This document shows, in pieces, positions 11,994 through 24,625 of a DNA stretch of 64,000 nt. The position numbers and the translations under genes were made by a program. Under the pieces are notes generated by a model. That model searched no databases. It was not told the origin of the DNA and was given only the letters and a program-made list of their open reading frames with translations. How positions within the stretch are numbered: the stretch's first letter is position 1; every line of letters begins with the position of its first letter. The stretch is taken from NCBI GenBank assembly GCA_008477525.1, contig SPDT01000010.1:620001-684000 (forward strand), read 5' to 3'. Source of the stretch: Hypomyces perniciosus. Its lineage: Eukaryota > Ascomycota > Sordariomycetes > Hypocreales > Hypocreaceae.

Positions 11994-13957
11994 ATGTCTG
12001 ACGCGGACACAGCCGGGTCAACGAACGGGCCCGGGACCCCCATTTCAGAAGTGTCATCGGCGGCGCTTCTGCGGGAAGCAGCATCATTAGTTGCGGCAAA
12101 TGGTCGGCATAAATCGAATGTTATGACGAATGGCTCGTCCAATGGGACGAAGCATCCGGCACAGTCCTCATCATACTTCGGCCACAATCGTGAAGAGGTT
12201 ACACGGATATTAATCCAGGCGTTAACGGACATGGGATATCAGACTGCGGCCGACAGTGTTAGTCAGGAGAGTGGTTATGACTTGGAGAACCCAACTGTTG
12301 CTGCATTTCGGTCTGCTGTACTTGCTGGTTCTTGGGTGGAGGCCGAGCAGCTATTGAGCGGTGCTATAACATCCGATGACCACAGTCAAGAAGGGAATGG
12401 TCTTGTTTTATCCCCCGGATCGGACAAAGATGTGATGCGATTCTGGCTTAGGCAGCAGAAGTTCCTTGAGCTTCTGGAGCGGAGAGATACCAGTCGGGCT
12501 CTCATGACGCTGCGCGGAGAGCTTACCCCTCTGTATCAAGACACGAACAAGCTTCACTTCTTGTCAAGTTTGCTTATGTGCCGGTCTACTGAGGATCTTA
12601 TGGCAAAAGCTCGTTGGGACGGTGCTCATGGCCAATCCCGCAAGAAACTTTTATCAGACTTGTCCAGTATGTTCCCTACGCCAGTGTTGGTGTCCATCTC
12701 CCATATCTGACCCCATACAGGATGTATCTCGCCGTCTGTGATGCTGCCTGAAAACCGCCTGGCAGTTCTTCTTCAACACGTCAAACAAAGCCAAATCGAC
12801 AGTTGTCTCTACCACACCGCGGCGTTAGCACCGTCTTTGTACTCGGATCATTTCTGTGACCGCCGCAACTTCCCATCAGAAGTTGCTCTCGAGCTCTCTG
12901 ACTTAGCTGGGGAGGTGTGGCAGGTACAATTTTCACATGACGGCACCAGGCTGGCCGCGTGTGGGAACCGGGAGAATGTGATGATCTGGGACACCAAGAC
13001 ATTTGCGGTAACCAATATTCTTCCGGATCATGGCAACGATGGTGGTGTGTGCAATGTCGCGTGGAGTCCTGATGATTCAATGCTTGTGACGTGCTCATTT
13101 GACAAATATGCGCGACTATGGGACACCAAGGTAGGTTGATCTGCGATCAAGGACCGATCTAGGCTTTACTGACGATCCCCCTTAGACCGGTTCCCTCATC
13201 AAGAGGACGAAACTATTCAACGAGCCGGTCAGCGGCTGTGTCTGGGCAGCAGATAGCAAGTCCTTTGTTATAGGTAGTTTGGATAAAGACCACGGTCTCT
13301 GTACTTTCAATGTACATAACGAGGAAGTGATCGAATGGGGTAAGAAGCATAGGGTCCAAGAGCTCTGTGGTTCCCCAGATGAACGCTTGTTGGTGGCGGT
13401 GGATGACCTTCAGAACATTCATATCTACGACGCTGCTACACGGGAGCTAGAATACGATTTAGACCTGAAGTCACGGCCGACCTCTGTGAACATCAGTCAG
13501 GACTCCCGGCATTTGCTGGTCAATAAGCAAGATGGTGAGGCTCAGCTGATCGACCTGGCTTCAAGGAATACGGTTCAGAAGTTCCTGGGGCACACTGGAG
13601 GAGACTACCTGATTCGAAGCTCGTTCGGGGGTGCAAACGAGAGCTTTGTTCTGAGCGGTAGCGAGGACGGCAATATCCTCATCTGGCACAAAAATATAGG
13701 AGCAGCCGTGGAGAGACTACCCGGTCACCTGCCGCGGTGCAACGCAGTGGTCTGGAACCCCACAGATCCGTGTATGTTGGCATCCTGCGGGGATGACGGC
13801 CGCATCAAGATGTAAGTATCCCCATGTGTTGGTAGCTTGGGAGTTCTCATGGCACTGACAAGCATGCAGCTGGACCAACAGGGCACGGAGCCTCGAGCTC
13901 AGGGCCAGACATCCAAGGGGTTCCAATGGATGGAGGACTGCAAACGACCAAACTTAG
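11994..13957 (+). CDS. GID7: WDR26/Gid7 WD40 protein, GID/CTLH ubiquitin ligase subunit
   Basis: This is a scaffold and substrate-recruiting subunit of the GID/CTLH E3 ligase, which in yeast degrades gluconeogenic enzymes. Exons 11994-12666, 12721-13130, 13186-13811 and 13870-13957 give 598 residues. After a low-complexity N-terminus comes a LisH-CTLH unit starting NREEVTRILIQALTDMGY and including NPTVAAFRSAVLAGSWVEAE, then LLMCRSTEDLMAKARWDGA. A WD40 propeller follows, with GEVWQVQFSHDGTRLAACG, MIWDTKTFAV, CSFDKYARLWDTK, LSGSEDGNILIWHKNIG and a last blade ending DDGRIKIWTNRARS. The frame is open upstream to 11520 and encodes a Ser/Pro-rich stretch with a KRRRRD basic patch but no ATG. So translation either starts at 11994, as used here, or comes from a spliced upstream exon. 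Confidence 0.9.
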
Positions 13958-16837
13958 GCGCAGAAGTCAAGCATCTTGCACTGGCCACTGGACCAATTGG
14001 CCCCGCAAATACCGGCTCTTCCAATACTACGTCAATCGGAAGATGGGTAGCCATTGGTGTGTTGGTTTACTAGATGACGAGGATAGAGAGGGATACATGT
14101 TTTTGGACCTCATTAGTAATCGAGTGATCCTCGGGCGGTTATTGTTTGGTCTTGGTCATTTTTTGCTCCTCTCACTGGTTTTGGCGGATCAACTATTCTG
14201 GGGCGTTTATGGTGACGGATCAGGAGGCCAGTTGTAAAGGAGGGGATGGGGAGTGGATAGGTGGTGGCCAGACTTGGAACGAGTGTGTAGACAGAATTGT
14301 AGGATTTGTCGTTGCTGCTTCGTATCGTCAAATAAGCAAATGATTATATGCATTCATGGAGTAGTTTTCTAGGCATATGCCGTACTAAGAGAGTCGAGCT
14401 CCCACTGCCATCCTCCGCTTCGATCCAATCGTACAGATGACTATCCCCTGGTACATATTTTTCTCCATTATTTTCCATCTCCATTCACCCGAGGGTTATC
14501 GCGTGAAACGATGATACTGCGGAATGTCCGATCAGTGGCCAGACATGTGGCCATCACTGAGGAAAACCGGTTCTCAGCTAGCCTGGCGAGGAGATTAGTA
14601 TAAAGGCGGGCGGGTGACAATAAAACAGGGACCGCAAAACATCTACACCCAGAGCTAACTATTACTATTACCTCATTACTTACTATGGATGACTCTTATC
14701 CAGTTGGAGTTTAAAACGCTATAAATGCTCTGTCAGCTAGTAACCACCTCATAGGTACTATATCTGTAGTAATATGCTTTGCGGTTTCTCTTTTTGTCCC
14801 CCTACTTGCGAGGAAGCCAAGGAAGACTCGGCCCGACAAAATCAGACGAGGCCTATTAGTCGGCCAAGCAATTTCTCTCGCAGGCTGATCGCCATTTTGG
14901 CTTTCTCGCGGGGCATCCACACACAAGTGAAGAAACCTTGTTGGAAGCAGTACTACTTCGTACATGGTAGGAATAGGTAGTAGTAGTAGTAGCAGTAGCA
15001 GTAGCAGTAATAGCAGCAACCAGCCGCAGCGGCGACGGATAAACGCTTGAAATGGAGTGTGCCTGTCTGCATTCGGCACAATCAATACCCTGGGAAGATC
15101 ACCCGAGAAATTGGTGGAGAAACGGTCTTGTACGACGACGTGATTGATTGATCGATGCTGGCGGCAAGTTACACACCACCTCAGAGCCAGCGTCCAGGCC
15201 CGATCAGGAGAAGGTGCCGCGGAGGGCCAACAGGAGGCGCTCTCTGGAGTAGCAGCACTAGCAGTCCAGCTGAGATCCAAGAGGTGTGGTGATGTTTGAG
15301 CGCTGTTGCTGTTCCTGGTCCCGTCCCTGACCTCGCTGACCACCCGTCTGTCTTCGGAGTCGGCCAAACAGTACGGAGTACAGTGGGACACGACACGAAC
15401 GGACAAACGAACGAACAGGGCCCTGTCAATGTCGGCCGTCCGTACTCCGTAGCCCTGGTCGGTTTCGTTTGGCACAATCGACCCTGGTGGAACATGCATA
15501 CGTACATGCATGTATGCTTGTACATACACATCCCTACCGATGGTTGCTTTAGCCCATCGATCACCGCGGAAGAACGCTGGTGAGAAGTTGGCTAATGCTG
15601 CCTAGGTAAGACATGGAGTCGTCCGTCGCACGAGTCCACGATGAAAGCTGGTGCGAAGTAAATACTAGGTAATAGTATGCACACTCACCCAATGCTCTCC
15701 GGAGTAGCATCGACTGATCTGACTCGCATGCTGGAGACATATGTGGGGAACAGGAAGCTCCACCAAATTTATGTTTTTAACATTTCAGGAGTCCAATGTG
15801 ACCCAGAAAATGAGCGCATAACTTTGTATTACGACGGAGCGGTGACATGATTTCTGTACATATACTACTACATACAGGTACTACTACTACGGAGTACGAA
15901 GTACACCTCCGGAGTACCCGTTTGCCTGTACTTCGTATGTAACACCTGTATATCACTTCAAGGCACAACGCCAACCACAGCAGGCTGATGGAGGTACACT
16001 TTATTGGGAACCTTGGATGTCGAAGGGCCAAGGCCGCTGCATTTTCACGAGGGCATGCGAGCCAGAGATGTACACCTCATGTGCTTACATTTTTAGAGTT
16101 ACATGGCTTAGTTCTCCTTTCACCGCCAATTTTCACTCGACTGCGTTTGCCCGCCAGGTACTCATGACTCGTAGATTCTGGCAAGGTACATCCAGCCATC
16201 CGCTGTGCATAACCAACTTACAGCGGTTGTGTTCCATGATTCAAGCGTACGAAGTACTACTACTTATACCTAGGTACCTACCTGTATGCAGCCATAATGT
16301 CAGGGCCCTCTCCGGGGCCTTAATACCGGATCGTCGTTTATACGTACAACATTAAACCCACTGTAAACTCGGGTGGCAGCTAAGCTAAACACCGTCCCTA
16401 TTGGCAGCCAGACCCATCGCCAGCCCGATTAATCATCCCCAGTCCTTCTTCCAAGTCTTCCATTTCCACCGCCCAAATCTCACCAATCCTCCACCATTCC
16501 GTCATCAACAAGGTCTTTTTGGCTACTAGTCTCGGGCTATCATATCGCTTAAACCCACTCTGCTCCCGTTGGTTTCGTTTCGAAAATCCCGACCGAACAG
16601 TCCGACATACAAAGAGGGCGAGAAGAGGAGACAAGATAATAGGAGACCAGACTCGCACGCACATTACGAGTAGTATACGCTGTACCCGACTCCGGAACAC
16701 CTGAGAAAGGCGATCTCGGCCTTGCTCCCCTTCGTTCTCAGCATGCGCCTTTAATCAATCGGCAACGCCTCTCCCGCTTCCTCTCCTCATCTCTGCGTCT
16801 TCCAGGCACTGCCAGCCTCGCCTCCGAATCACTCGCG
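13958..16837. other. Long gap between GID7 and INP1
   Basis: About 2.9 kb without a supportable gene. It has the GID7 3' UTR, a TAG/CAG trinucleotide tract at about 14976-15019, and three exact TACGGAGTA-type motifs at 15372-15380, 15443-15451 and 15888-15896, with several related TACGAAGTA or TACTTCGTA copies near 14955-16260. A leftward frame of over 250 codons across 14711-15529 contains a run of leucines that is just the repeat read as protein, and it matches no family I know. Confidence 0.5.
14976..15019. repeat. TAG/CAG trinucleotide microsatellite
   Basis: The sequence reads as repeated TAG units that pass into CAG/TAG alternation. It is intergenic and likely variable in length between strains. 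Confidence 0.85.
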
Positions 16838-18834
16838 ATGGACGCTCTCGATGGCATCCTCCTCGTCCCGCCAGACCGAAATCATATTCTCGGCCGGCCA
16901 GTTTGGAAGGTCAGTCATCTTCCAATCCGCTGCCCTCTGCTGCGTTTCCGTGCTTCGTCGATAATCGCGCCGTTAACTCAGTCAAATATCTAGGCACGGT
17001 ATGTCATCGTTGGCAGAAGAAGTGCGATCAGGAAAGACCAGCAGAATAACGCCGACTGTGGCGCACGCTCCAATATTTACGAGCCCGAGCCTCTGACCAA
17101 GGTGTTTACTGATGAATACTGCATTTCCGTCTTCAAGTCCAAGGTATGAACCCAGCCTTGTCGAATTGTTCGCCCTCCTCTTGTTTTGTCCGGTGTTTAA
17201 AGCCCACTTTGCAGGACGACGCCGAACCGATTCACCAATGGTCCACGAGCTGCGTTTCCGATTGCCAGGTCCAGACAGTTGCCTACCGCAAACAAGGGCC
17301 CGTCCTGCCCACCCTCATCATAACGATCTCTGATAGGGAACGAAAACGTCGATCGAGCCGAGCTGCCGGGTTGATATCACACAAGGAGTCTGGTGCCAAT
17401 ACTCTTTGGTTTCGAACACCACCGGATGACCACCATCCTAGCCTCCACGAATGGGCACATTTCATTCTATCCAAAAAGAACCCAGCAACCTCTGATGGCG
17501 AGTCGTCCGCATTCTCAAGTCCCTTTAGCCCTCGAGACCGTGGTGCTCCCGATTATTTCCCCCGTCCAGGCAGCGGCAATCACAACAATCGTACCGAAAT
17601 CCGACCTCTCCAGCACAAAAGCTCTAGTGCTACGTACTCAACGGGAACCCGCGAACGGCCGGCCACGTTCAGCTCAGACTCACCGAGCCTACGATCCAAA
17701 CGAAGCGATATCTCCTCTCCTTCGAGCATCAATCAGCACCCGAACCAGAAGATGACATATGTAATGACAGGCCAGCACTATACTACTGTCCATCCCAACG
17801 ATGTGATGTCACCCGTGGTCAAGGATGGGTTTTATCAGCCAGAGTTCATTGAGGGATGGACGAGTGCCCAAGGGCGGGCTTCGACCATTAGCTCACCTAC
17901 GCGTGGGCGGGATAGTTTGAGCTCACCAATACAGCAGTGTATGGCTTTCGATGTCAGCGCCCCGCCCGCACCCGGAGAGACGATCCTTGACAGAGCATTC
18001 CAGCTTGGGCACATCCCTGGCGCGGAGGCGAACATTCCTGGTCAGGAGAAGTTCAGCTCTATTGTTCGCTTCGACGCCTTGATGCGCGACCTGGACGAGA
18101 AGCGGAAACAAAGGGGGCCAAAGGAACGTGTGGAACAGACTGGCATGCATAGCACCTTTGAAGCTGACGACAGTTCGGATGACGATGAAGTGCAAGACTC
18201 GGAGGATTCGGACTCAGACGCACGCTCCGCAGATGAGCAGGACCAGGGCTATGGCGGAGCACCTCTCATATCGCCATCGGCGCAGCGAGCCCTAGCATTC
18301 ATCACCAATCGGCACGACGAGACGCCTCGAGGCCATGGGTCCCATCGCCCTTCCCTTTCTCGGACTCATCTTAGTTTTCATGCTGACCCCAAACCGCCGC
18401 CACCTCCTCAGTCTCCTCCCTTGCGACCTCATACGGCTCACGCAAAGAGTCGTCCTAACCCATCACAGCGAACTCAGAGCACGCCTCATTTGGCCCCGGT
18501 CCCCTCGGGCAAACCGGTCGAAGGCGGTGCCGTGCCACGCACGAATGCAGACAAGCATTACTCCGGCTCTAATTCCAAAAGGTTGAGTTTTACCGAGTTC
18601 ACCAAGAGGCTCTCTAGCACCAGCAGCTTACTGCTAGTCCAGACCAATGCCAGCGGGGGAAGTAGCCGGGGAAGCGTTGAGATTGATATCCAATCCTCGA
18701 CCACGCAACGTACCACCTTGAGCCACCGTGGCGCCGTACCGCCCCCAAGAAGCAGGGAATGGGAGGAACAGGAAAGAAAGTGTGGTTGGCGCGGCAGCGT
18801 TGGCATGGTTGGCTGCGAGGGCGGGTTTCTTTGA
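16838..18834 (+). CDS. INP1: Inp1-like inheritance-of-peroxisomes protein
   Basis: In yeast Inp1 is a peripheral peroxisome protein that tethers peroxisomes to the cell cortex so the mother cell keeps some at division. Exons 16838-16909, 16994-17143 and 17215-18834 give 613 residues. The conserved N-terminal region is the evidence: ILLVPPDRNHILGRPVWK, then across intron 1 ARYVIVG, YEPEPLTKVFTDEYCISVFK, DAEPIHQWSTSCVSDCQVQ and TLWFRTPPDDHHPSLHEWAHF. This resembles the Inp1 homology region, which has a PH-like fold. The rest is Ser/Pro-rich and likely disordered, with an acidic patch DDSSDDDEVQDSEDSDSD and a proline run PPPPPQSPP. All three exons join in phase 0. The function is by homology only, and the long tail gives no further clue. 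Confidence 0.82.
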
Positions 18835-19825
18835 GCTTCCCTTTCTTCTCACCTGATGGATTTGCCGTGCCGGACTCGGCTCCGCTCTGCCACGTTATTT
18901 GGCCGACTTGCTTTCAGCACATAGATTTATTTGGGGACGAAGCGACACAGGCGGAAGAAGGGGGGAAATACCGGGGCAAGCAGGCCGGGCCAATGCTTCT
19001 ACGAGATCTTGAGATACCACCACCACACACATGCACACGATATGTTTTTTTTTGGCATCTTTACGACGCTTTATGACAAGGGTCCCTACTCTTAGCATGA
19101 CACCGGCGTTGGTTTTTGTATTTTGGACATTTATCTTCTTTTTATCTATTCTTGAATTTTGTTCGCCTGTCCTGGCAATGTTGATTAGACAAGGCTACTA
19201 CTACTACTACTATCTACTACTACAAGGAGACATGGTGGATAGATAGGATGGGTTTTGATTCAATAAGAAATTTCTCTCTCGGCTTTCCAATGTCCGTTGT
19301 CATGCTAATTCTGTGGGTTGCGTAACTGTAACTGCCCGTGTTGCACACTTTTTGGAATCATAATGATGCCCCCCCCCCCCCAATTAGGCTATATAAAGTG
19401 TGTGCTTGTTAGAGCAACTTCCCGGTGGGCGAGCAGTACTAGTTGGCAATACCTTGTGCCTTGGTTTCATTTTTATCTATATGAGTTTCGTGGAAATTCA
19501 CCCGGGATACATCACTGCATGCTTGTGTTGAGTTTAGTTTGGAGATGTGTTATGATGCCTTGTCGAGATTGTTGCATTTCTTGCTTCCACTTTCATTACT
19601 GCCATGATGACATCTATGTTCTCATATGTTCTCTGAAATGCAACCCTCCTGCTTGTTTTTACGTCGCGTTTCTTTTTGACCTTTATCCACCCTTGGCCAA
19701 CTCACTGCGCTCGTTGGAGTGTCCCGTTTTCGTATCCCCGTCCGTCCCCCTTACATAACCCAAGCATAAAACCTCCATCATCCCCGAAAGAAGTGCCGTG
19801 CCTCCTATACGCCTCTTCGTTAAAA
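18835..19825. other. Tail-to-tail spacer between INP1 and CSE1
   Basis: This is nearly 1 kb of convergent 3' flank. A run of 14 C residues lies at 19369-19382 and a CTA/TAC trinucleotide tract at about 19195-19223. Frames across it are T-rich and look random. I see no gene. Confidence 0.5.
19369..19382. repeat. Poly-C homopolymer of 14 bases
   Basis: An unbroken run of C sits in the convergent intergenic spacer. Such runs are prone to length error in sequencing. Confidence 0.9.
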
Positions 19826-22800
19826 TTAGCGGATGTATTGGGCAACAGCCTCCTGCATCTCAGGCTGCAATCGCTGAGCGATGAAGCCCTGTATAGCGCC
19901 GCCGTGTCTCTGGTTCGCTGCCACCATGTACTCCTTGACCCAAGTCGTAACATTTTGGATCTCAGGGAAATCATCTCGCGCAATAGCCTTGCATGTGTTG
20001 AGAGCCGTAAAGGTCAAGCCAAATCCAATGTCATCCACGGCATTTTCGTTGACAAGCTCATCACCCACTCCCGCCGCCACAGTCGGTGGGTTGGCCAACA
20101 GAGTCAAGAGAACTCTGCAAGTGTTTCCCCAGCCCTTCGCGAACTTTTGTGCAAACGCTTGCGAGTCACACAGAGTCTTGGTAAGAGACACCACAGCGAG
20201 CTTTCGGTCGACGGGCTTGGCCACCTTGTCCGTCTCCGAGAGAATGAAAGGCGGGTAGACCTGGGTGAAGACCTTTTCGTCGACTTGATTTGAGTGGCGG
20301 ACGAAATAATCCGTACCATAGCCTGCTTCCAGTCTGGCGCCAACAAGGTGGAAGAATCGAACAAATCGGATTTTGAATGAATCAGCAGGGTTTCCTTGTA
20401 ATTTGGTGAAAATTAGTCGAAGGATAGTATCAAAGTACGGGTCCAAGGCCGATCTGATGCAAACATTGTTAGTCCTTTCAAGTCAGGGGGGTACTGTACA
20501 CGAATACTACTCACGGCTCAAATGATTTGACGATGGAATCAAGAATGTCAAAAGCGTAGATCTCTGATTTCTTTCCACCCAGTAATTTCTGGAAGATGCC
20601 AAGAACAGCTTCTACCTGATTTTCGGCAACAATAGCCTTGGCGATCCTGGGAATGACAGCCGATAGTAGTCGAGTGCAAGCAGGGACATTGCCTCTCGTC
20701 TCCCACAGGGGAGGGCTGAGCAGGGGCCCAAGAAGGGCTTTGTAATTGTCAGATACCGAGTCAGATGGGCTGGACTCGAGAAGCTGTGCCAGAATCTGGA
20801 AGATGTATGGCATGAATTCTGCAACAATATTAGTCAAACGAACAGCCATAAAAAATTACACTAGGCAACATACCGGTGACATCCTCGACCAGAATTTGAT
20901 GTGAAGGCTCCCACAGCTTCTGGTTGATAACTGCCGCGTGGGTTGATGAGCAGTATCGAACCAAAGCGCCGACTGCCTCGAAGTGATAGTAGTAAAAGCG
21001 TGGATTGCTTGGGTTTGACTTCATGACATTGGTGATGAGGACGAGATGGGTTAGGATAGTGTCTAGCATTGGGGCTGCACCATCCTTGATGACGATGAGA
21101 ATTCGCATAACACATCGCATCAAAAATTCGTTCTCCTGCAATTTGGGGGCGCTCGTCTCACTCTCTATCAACTTGAATAGGTGGGTGAGAAGGTCCTTTG
21201 CGAATGGCTCGATATCCGCTCGTGGGAACATCTGATTGCCCGAGTCGTCTGTCAAGAACAGAACGCGCTCCACAGCGATAGCTGCATAAGTGTAGACCAC
21301 GTAGTTGGATGAATTCAGGTTCTGGATTAGGGGCCCAATAGCCACTTTCCATTGTTCCTTCGACAGCTGGCTACGGAATGTGTAGAGGAACTTGATTGCA
21401 TCGACCTTGGCAATAGGCTCAATGCCATCGCCATTTACCAAATCCGATGCGATGTGCTGCTCAAAGAACTCGACGACATTGACCAGTGGGTTAACGGTCT
21501 TAACTCCTTGTGCTTGTGTGACAGCTCCCTTGGCGGCAATGGACAGGAAAAGATAGACAGCTGTGTCCTTAGCCTTCCAATCAGTCTTGCCTTGGGTCAG
21601 ATAATGATTGATGTATCTGGAAACAGAGGTGGTAACAGGAGCTTCGAATTTCTCCTGCAGACTTCGCAGGAAATCAGTGGCTGACCTCCGTCGAGAGTCT
21701 GTGTCAGAGCCTTCCAAATCTCTTCGAATGTATTCGATAGGCTCGTCTTCGAACATCTCAATATCAGATTCTCGAAGAGCGACATTGGGCAGGATGACCT
21801 TCTCAACAATCTGGGTGAGAACCTCCTCATTGTTGAATAGTTCAGAGTGCTCCCTGGTTGCTGCGACCGCCGTCAAGAAGTGCAACGCTTTGCTGACGAG
21901 GGCGTCATACTTGGTCTCAGCACCGATGGACGACACCAGGTTCCAGGTACTAGTGATGAATGGCTTGCAGTATTGAGAAAAGTCGGCATCGTACTTGAAG
22001 GTGTAGAGTTCGAGGAATTCACAAATGTCGGCCTTGACTGTGTCAACGATGCTGACCTCGGTGTCGTCGTCGGTCTCCAAAAGGGGGTTGGAATATGTGA
22101 GGTACTTGTGAAGCAGCTCGGAGATACTGCCGAGGTTGTCCTCAAATATGGGAGGCAGATCGTGGCATGACATATCGTGCATGATCTTGATTTGCAGATC
22201 AAATGTCTCAAACCAACCCTGCAAGGCCGCCTTATTCTGGGCATTCTCCGAGATTTTGTTGTCGGTGTTCTGGGAAAGACCGTGCTGTCAGCCTCCAAAT
22301 ACAAGGGAGGGAGGAAGTTCTTAAAATACTTACCACCACCAGCTGGAAGAATGGCGCGCCGAATGTATTGATTACATGGTTGATTTCGGTGTAAAGCGCG
22401 GGACCGTCCATGAGTGGCCTCCAGCGAACGAAAATGGAGTGTGCGACTTCCAGCACGCCAGTGTTGACCTTGGGATCGGTCGCGGAGAATCGATTGACGA
22501 GTTCCTAATCACACAGGCATTAATTTTGACTCTGCCTAGAGCCAGAACAAGGTGTCTACCTGTGTTAGGGTGTCCCATCGCTCCCAGAAATCAGAGTCGG
22601 CGATGATGCTGATAGCTTCACCAAGCTGGGTCTGGATGTTGGAAGGGGACGAGATCATCAAGCCGATGAGGCGGTCCTTGATCTCTTGGACCTCATCTGA
22701 GGGGATCTTGTAGTTGCCCTCCGCGTCCTAGTAGTATTGTATTTAGTAACCCAGATTCAGGAGGACATGGGAGAGATTGACTCTGTAACACTCACCACAT

Positions 22801-23080
22801 AGTTGGTTCGGATGAAGTTCTTGAAGGCGAGGGCGGCGCCCAGTCGGGTGTTGGGAGGAAGGGATTCGGAATTGACGATGTTGAGCAAAGTCAGCGAGTA
22901 TTGCGGCTTGGTCGCCTCTTGCTTGAGGGCACTCTCGGCTGAAGCGTTTGTTTGTTAGCCCTTGGAAGCTCTCGTCTTTGGGGGCGGGGCAGCAAGCAGG
23001 AGAGGCGTACCTTTGCGATGTTGGGCAGGATCGAGAGTTGCCTGTAGCAACTGCGAAATGTGGCCAATATCGGCCGCCAT
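19826..23080 (-). CDS. CSE1: Exportin Cse1/CAS, importin-alpha re-exporter
   Basis: This karyopherin carries importin-alpha back to the cytoplasm with Ran-GTP, which every round of classical nuclear import needs. Yeast cse1 mutants also mis-segregate chromosomes. Seven exons (high to low: 23011-23080, 22796-22938, 22560-22727, 22334-22504, 20874-22269, 20515-20818, 19826-20453) give 959 residues, matching the family length of about 960. The start MAADIGHISQLLQATLDP precedes the importin-beta N-terminal repeat with LNIVNSESLPPNTRLGAALAFKNFI. Later motifs include QLGEAISIIADSDFWERWDTL, EINHVINTFGAPFFQLV, YTFRSQLSKEQW, LVRYCSSTHAAVINQ, SAIVKSFEPSALDPYFDTI and, near the end, ETDKVAKPVDRKLAVVSLTK. 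The helical-repeat architecture is complete and I see no lesion. It is divergent from TSC2 across 1.5 kb. Confidence 0.97.
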
Positions 23081-24625
23081 GGTGAGATCTGGGGCGTGAG
23101 AGCTGTGGCGTGGGTGAGAGTGGGAAAAGGGGGAGTCGTGAGAGACGATGGTTGTTGTATGGAAGGTGTTGGCGGTATAGATGTTATGTTTGCCTTGTCT
23201 TCGACTTTTTTGGAGGCTACCTCGTTGCTCCCGGCACCGAGCTAGGAGGTGGGGAGCTCAAGCCACAGGTAGCCCAGCCTCGTTTGGACAGTGGGGTGCA
23301 GCCATTGTTCAGGCACTCAGCAGCTGGCTGGGCTTATCAGAACAGACATGGCACTTCTCCCTATGCAGGTCTGCCTTATTTGCTCATCTAGGACAAAACA
23401 TTCTCATATTAATGTATTTCAGGTCAAGTAGAACTTAATAAAGCTCGCGTCTCAAGTAAAGACAAGGCTGGAGGTTGTGGAAACAAAAACAAGACTTGAC
23501 ATCCTCCACCCAAAGATCTGGTGAGATGGATGACTTAGCTCCTCAGTCATGGTCCATGATATGAATAGGTCGGCCCATCTCAAATAAACATATAGAGAAT
23601 GTTGCGCTGACTTTCCACCTCCCGGGCAAACACTCCGCTGCTCATTCATGTCCGCCCGGCCGTCAATTTCAGCTCTTTCATCATCCGTCTCAGCACAGAT
23701 GGCATGCATGCATAAATTTTAGACATCCATGGCTGCCCTGCAGTCAGGTGGTCAGCGTCTCCTGTCTGCCACGATGTGTCGCAACAGAGTGGGGCCTTTC
23801 ACCCGCTATCAGTGCGATTGATAGGCTTCAGTGGTCTGTGCCACTGAAAGAAAAAAAAAATCTGTCCATGCCACCACATCGTCAAGGTTATCGGGGCACT
23901 ACTAACAGTTCCAACCTTACCAAAGGTAGCCAAGCACCCGACCGAACCACCGTTATCCGTCATCCCGCATGCTGAACATCTCTTCAGCCTGCCCTGCATC
24001 TTTGTACTCGTACCTACATATCTCCGTGCTCCGTATCTGTTGCCTTGCCTTGTCTTGTCCTGCCCTGTCCTATCGCAACCTCCTACGTACAAATGCGCCT
24101 GTCCCTCAATATCACCCACGCCTCCAACCCCGACTCACCACTCCGGCCGATGACCGGTCCAGCCCTCTTCGACCAGAGCTAGTAGCAGCTCTTTCTGACT
24201 TATCTGACGGATATACTGCTTCGAACCATACCCCCCTGTGTCTGCCTGTCCATTTGCGCCTTCGCCTTGAGCCCACCACTTCGCACACGCGCTGCCGATT
24301 TCGCTGCTCTCTCGACCTCACATTACATGAACCTTGATGTCCAGGATAGGACACTTGGTCCTTGACGGGTGAGTTGTGCTCTGCCCTCATCCAATCCGGC
24401 ACATCTTATCTTAGCCTGGTTGCGTGACCCCAGATGATGTGGTACTATCTGTACTTTGCTTTGCCTGTTGTCCCAATCACCTTCCTGGTTGTTCAACAGA
24501 TGCTCTCCATGCGTATAGATCTGAACAATACACTTCCATGCCTTAGCTCAGTTCCATGTGCGTCTGCTTACATCCTAGTCTAGTCGCCATCAGCAATCCA
24601 TATCCGGAAATCATAAGACGAGCAC
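23081..24625. promoter_or_regulatory. Divergent promoter region between CSE1 and TSC2
   Basis: This 1.5 kb stretch must carry both 5' leaders and promoters. Pyrimidine-rich tracts occur at about 24000-24140, as is common before fungal transcription starts. A TACGGAGTA-like half copy, GTGCTCCGTAT, is near 24026. No open frame here looks conserved. Confidence 0.5.

Noticed and set aside
14711..15529. Leftward open frame of 272 codons with a leucine run
   Set aside because: The leucines are the trinucleotide repeat read as protein, and the remainder matches no known family and has no conserved pattern.
24100..24402. Short frames in the CSE1-TSC2 divergent region
   Set aside because: Pyrimidine-rich promoter sequence gives long Pro/Leu/Ser or Arg-rich readings; nothing is conserved.
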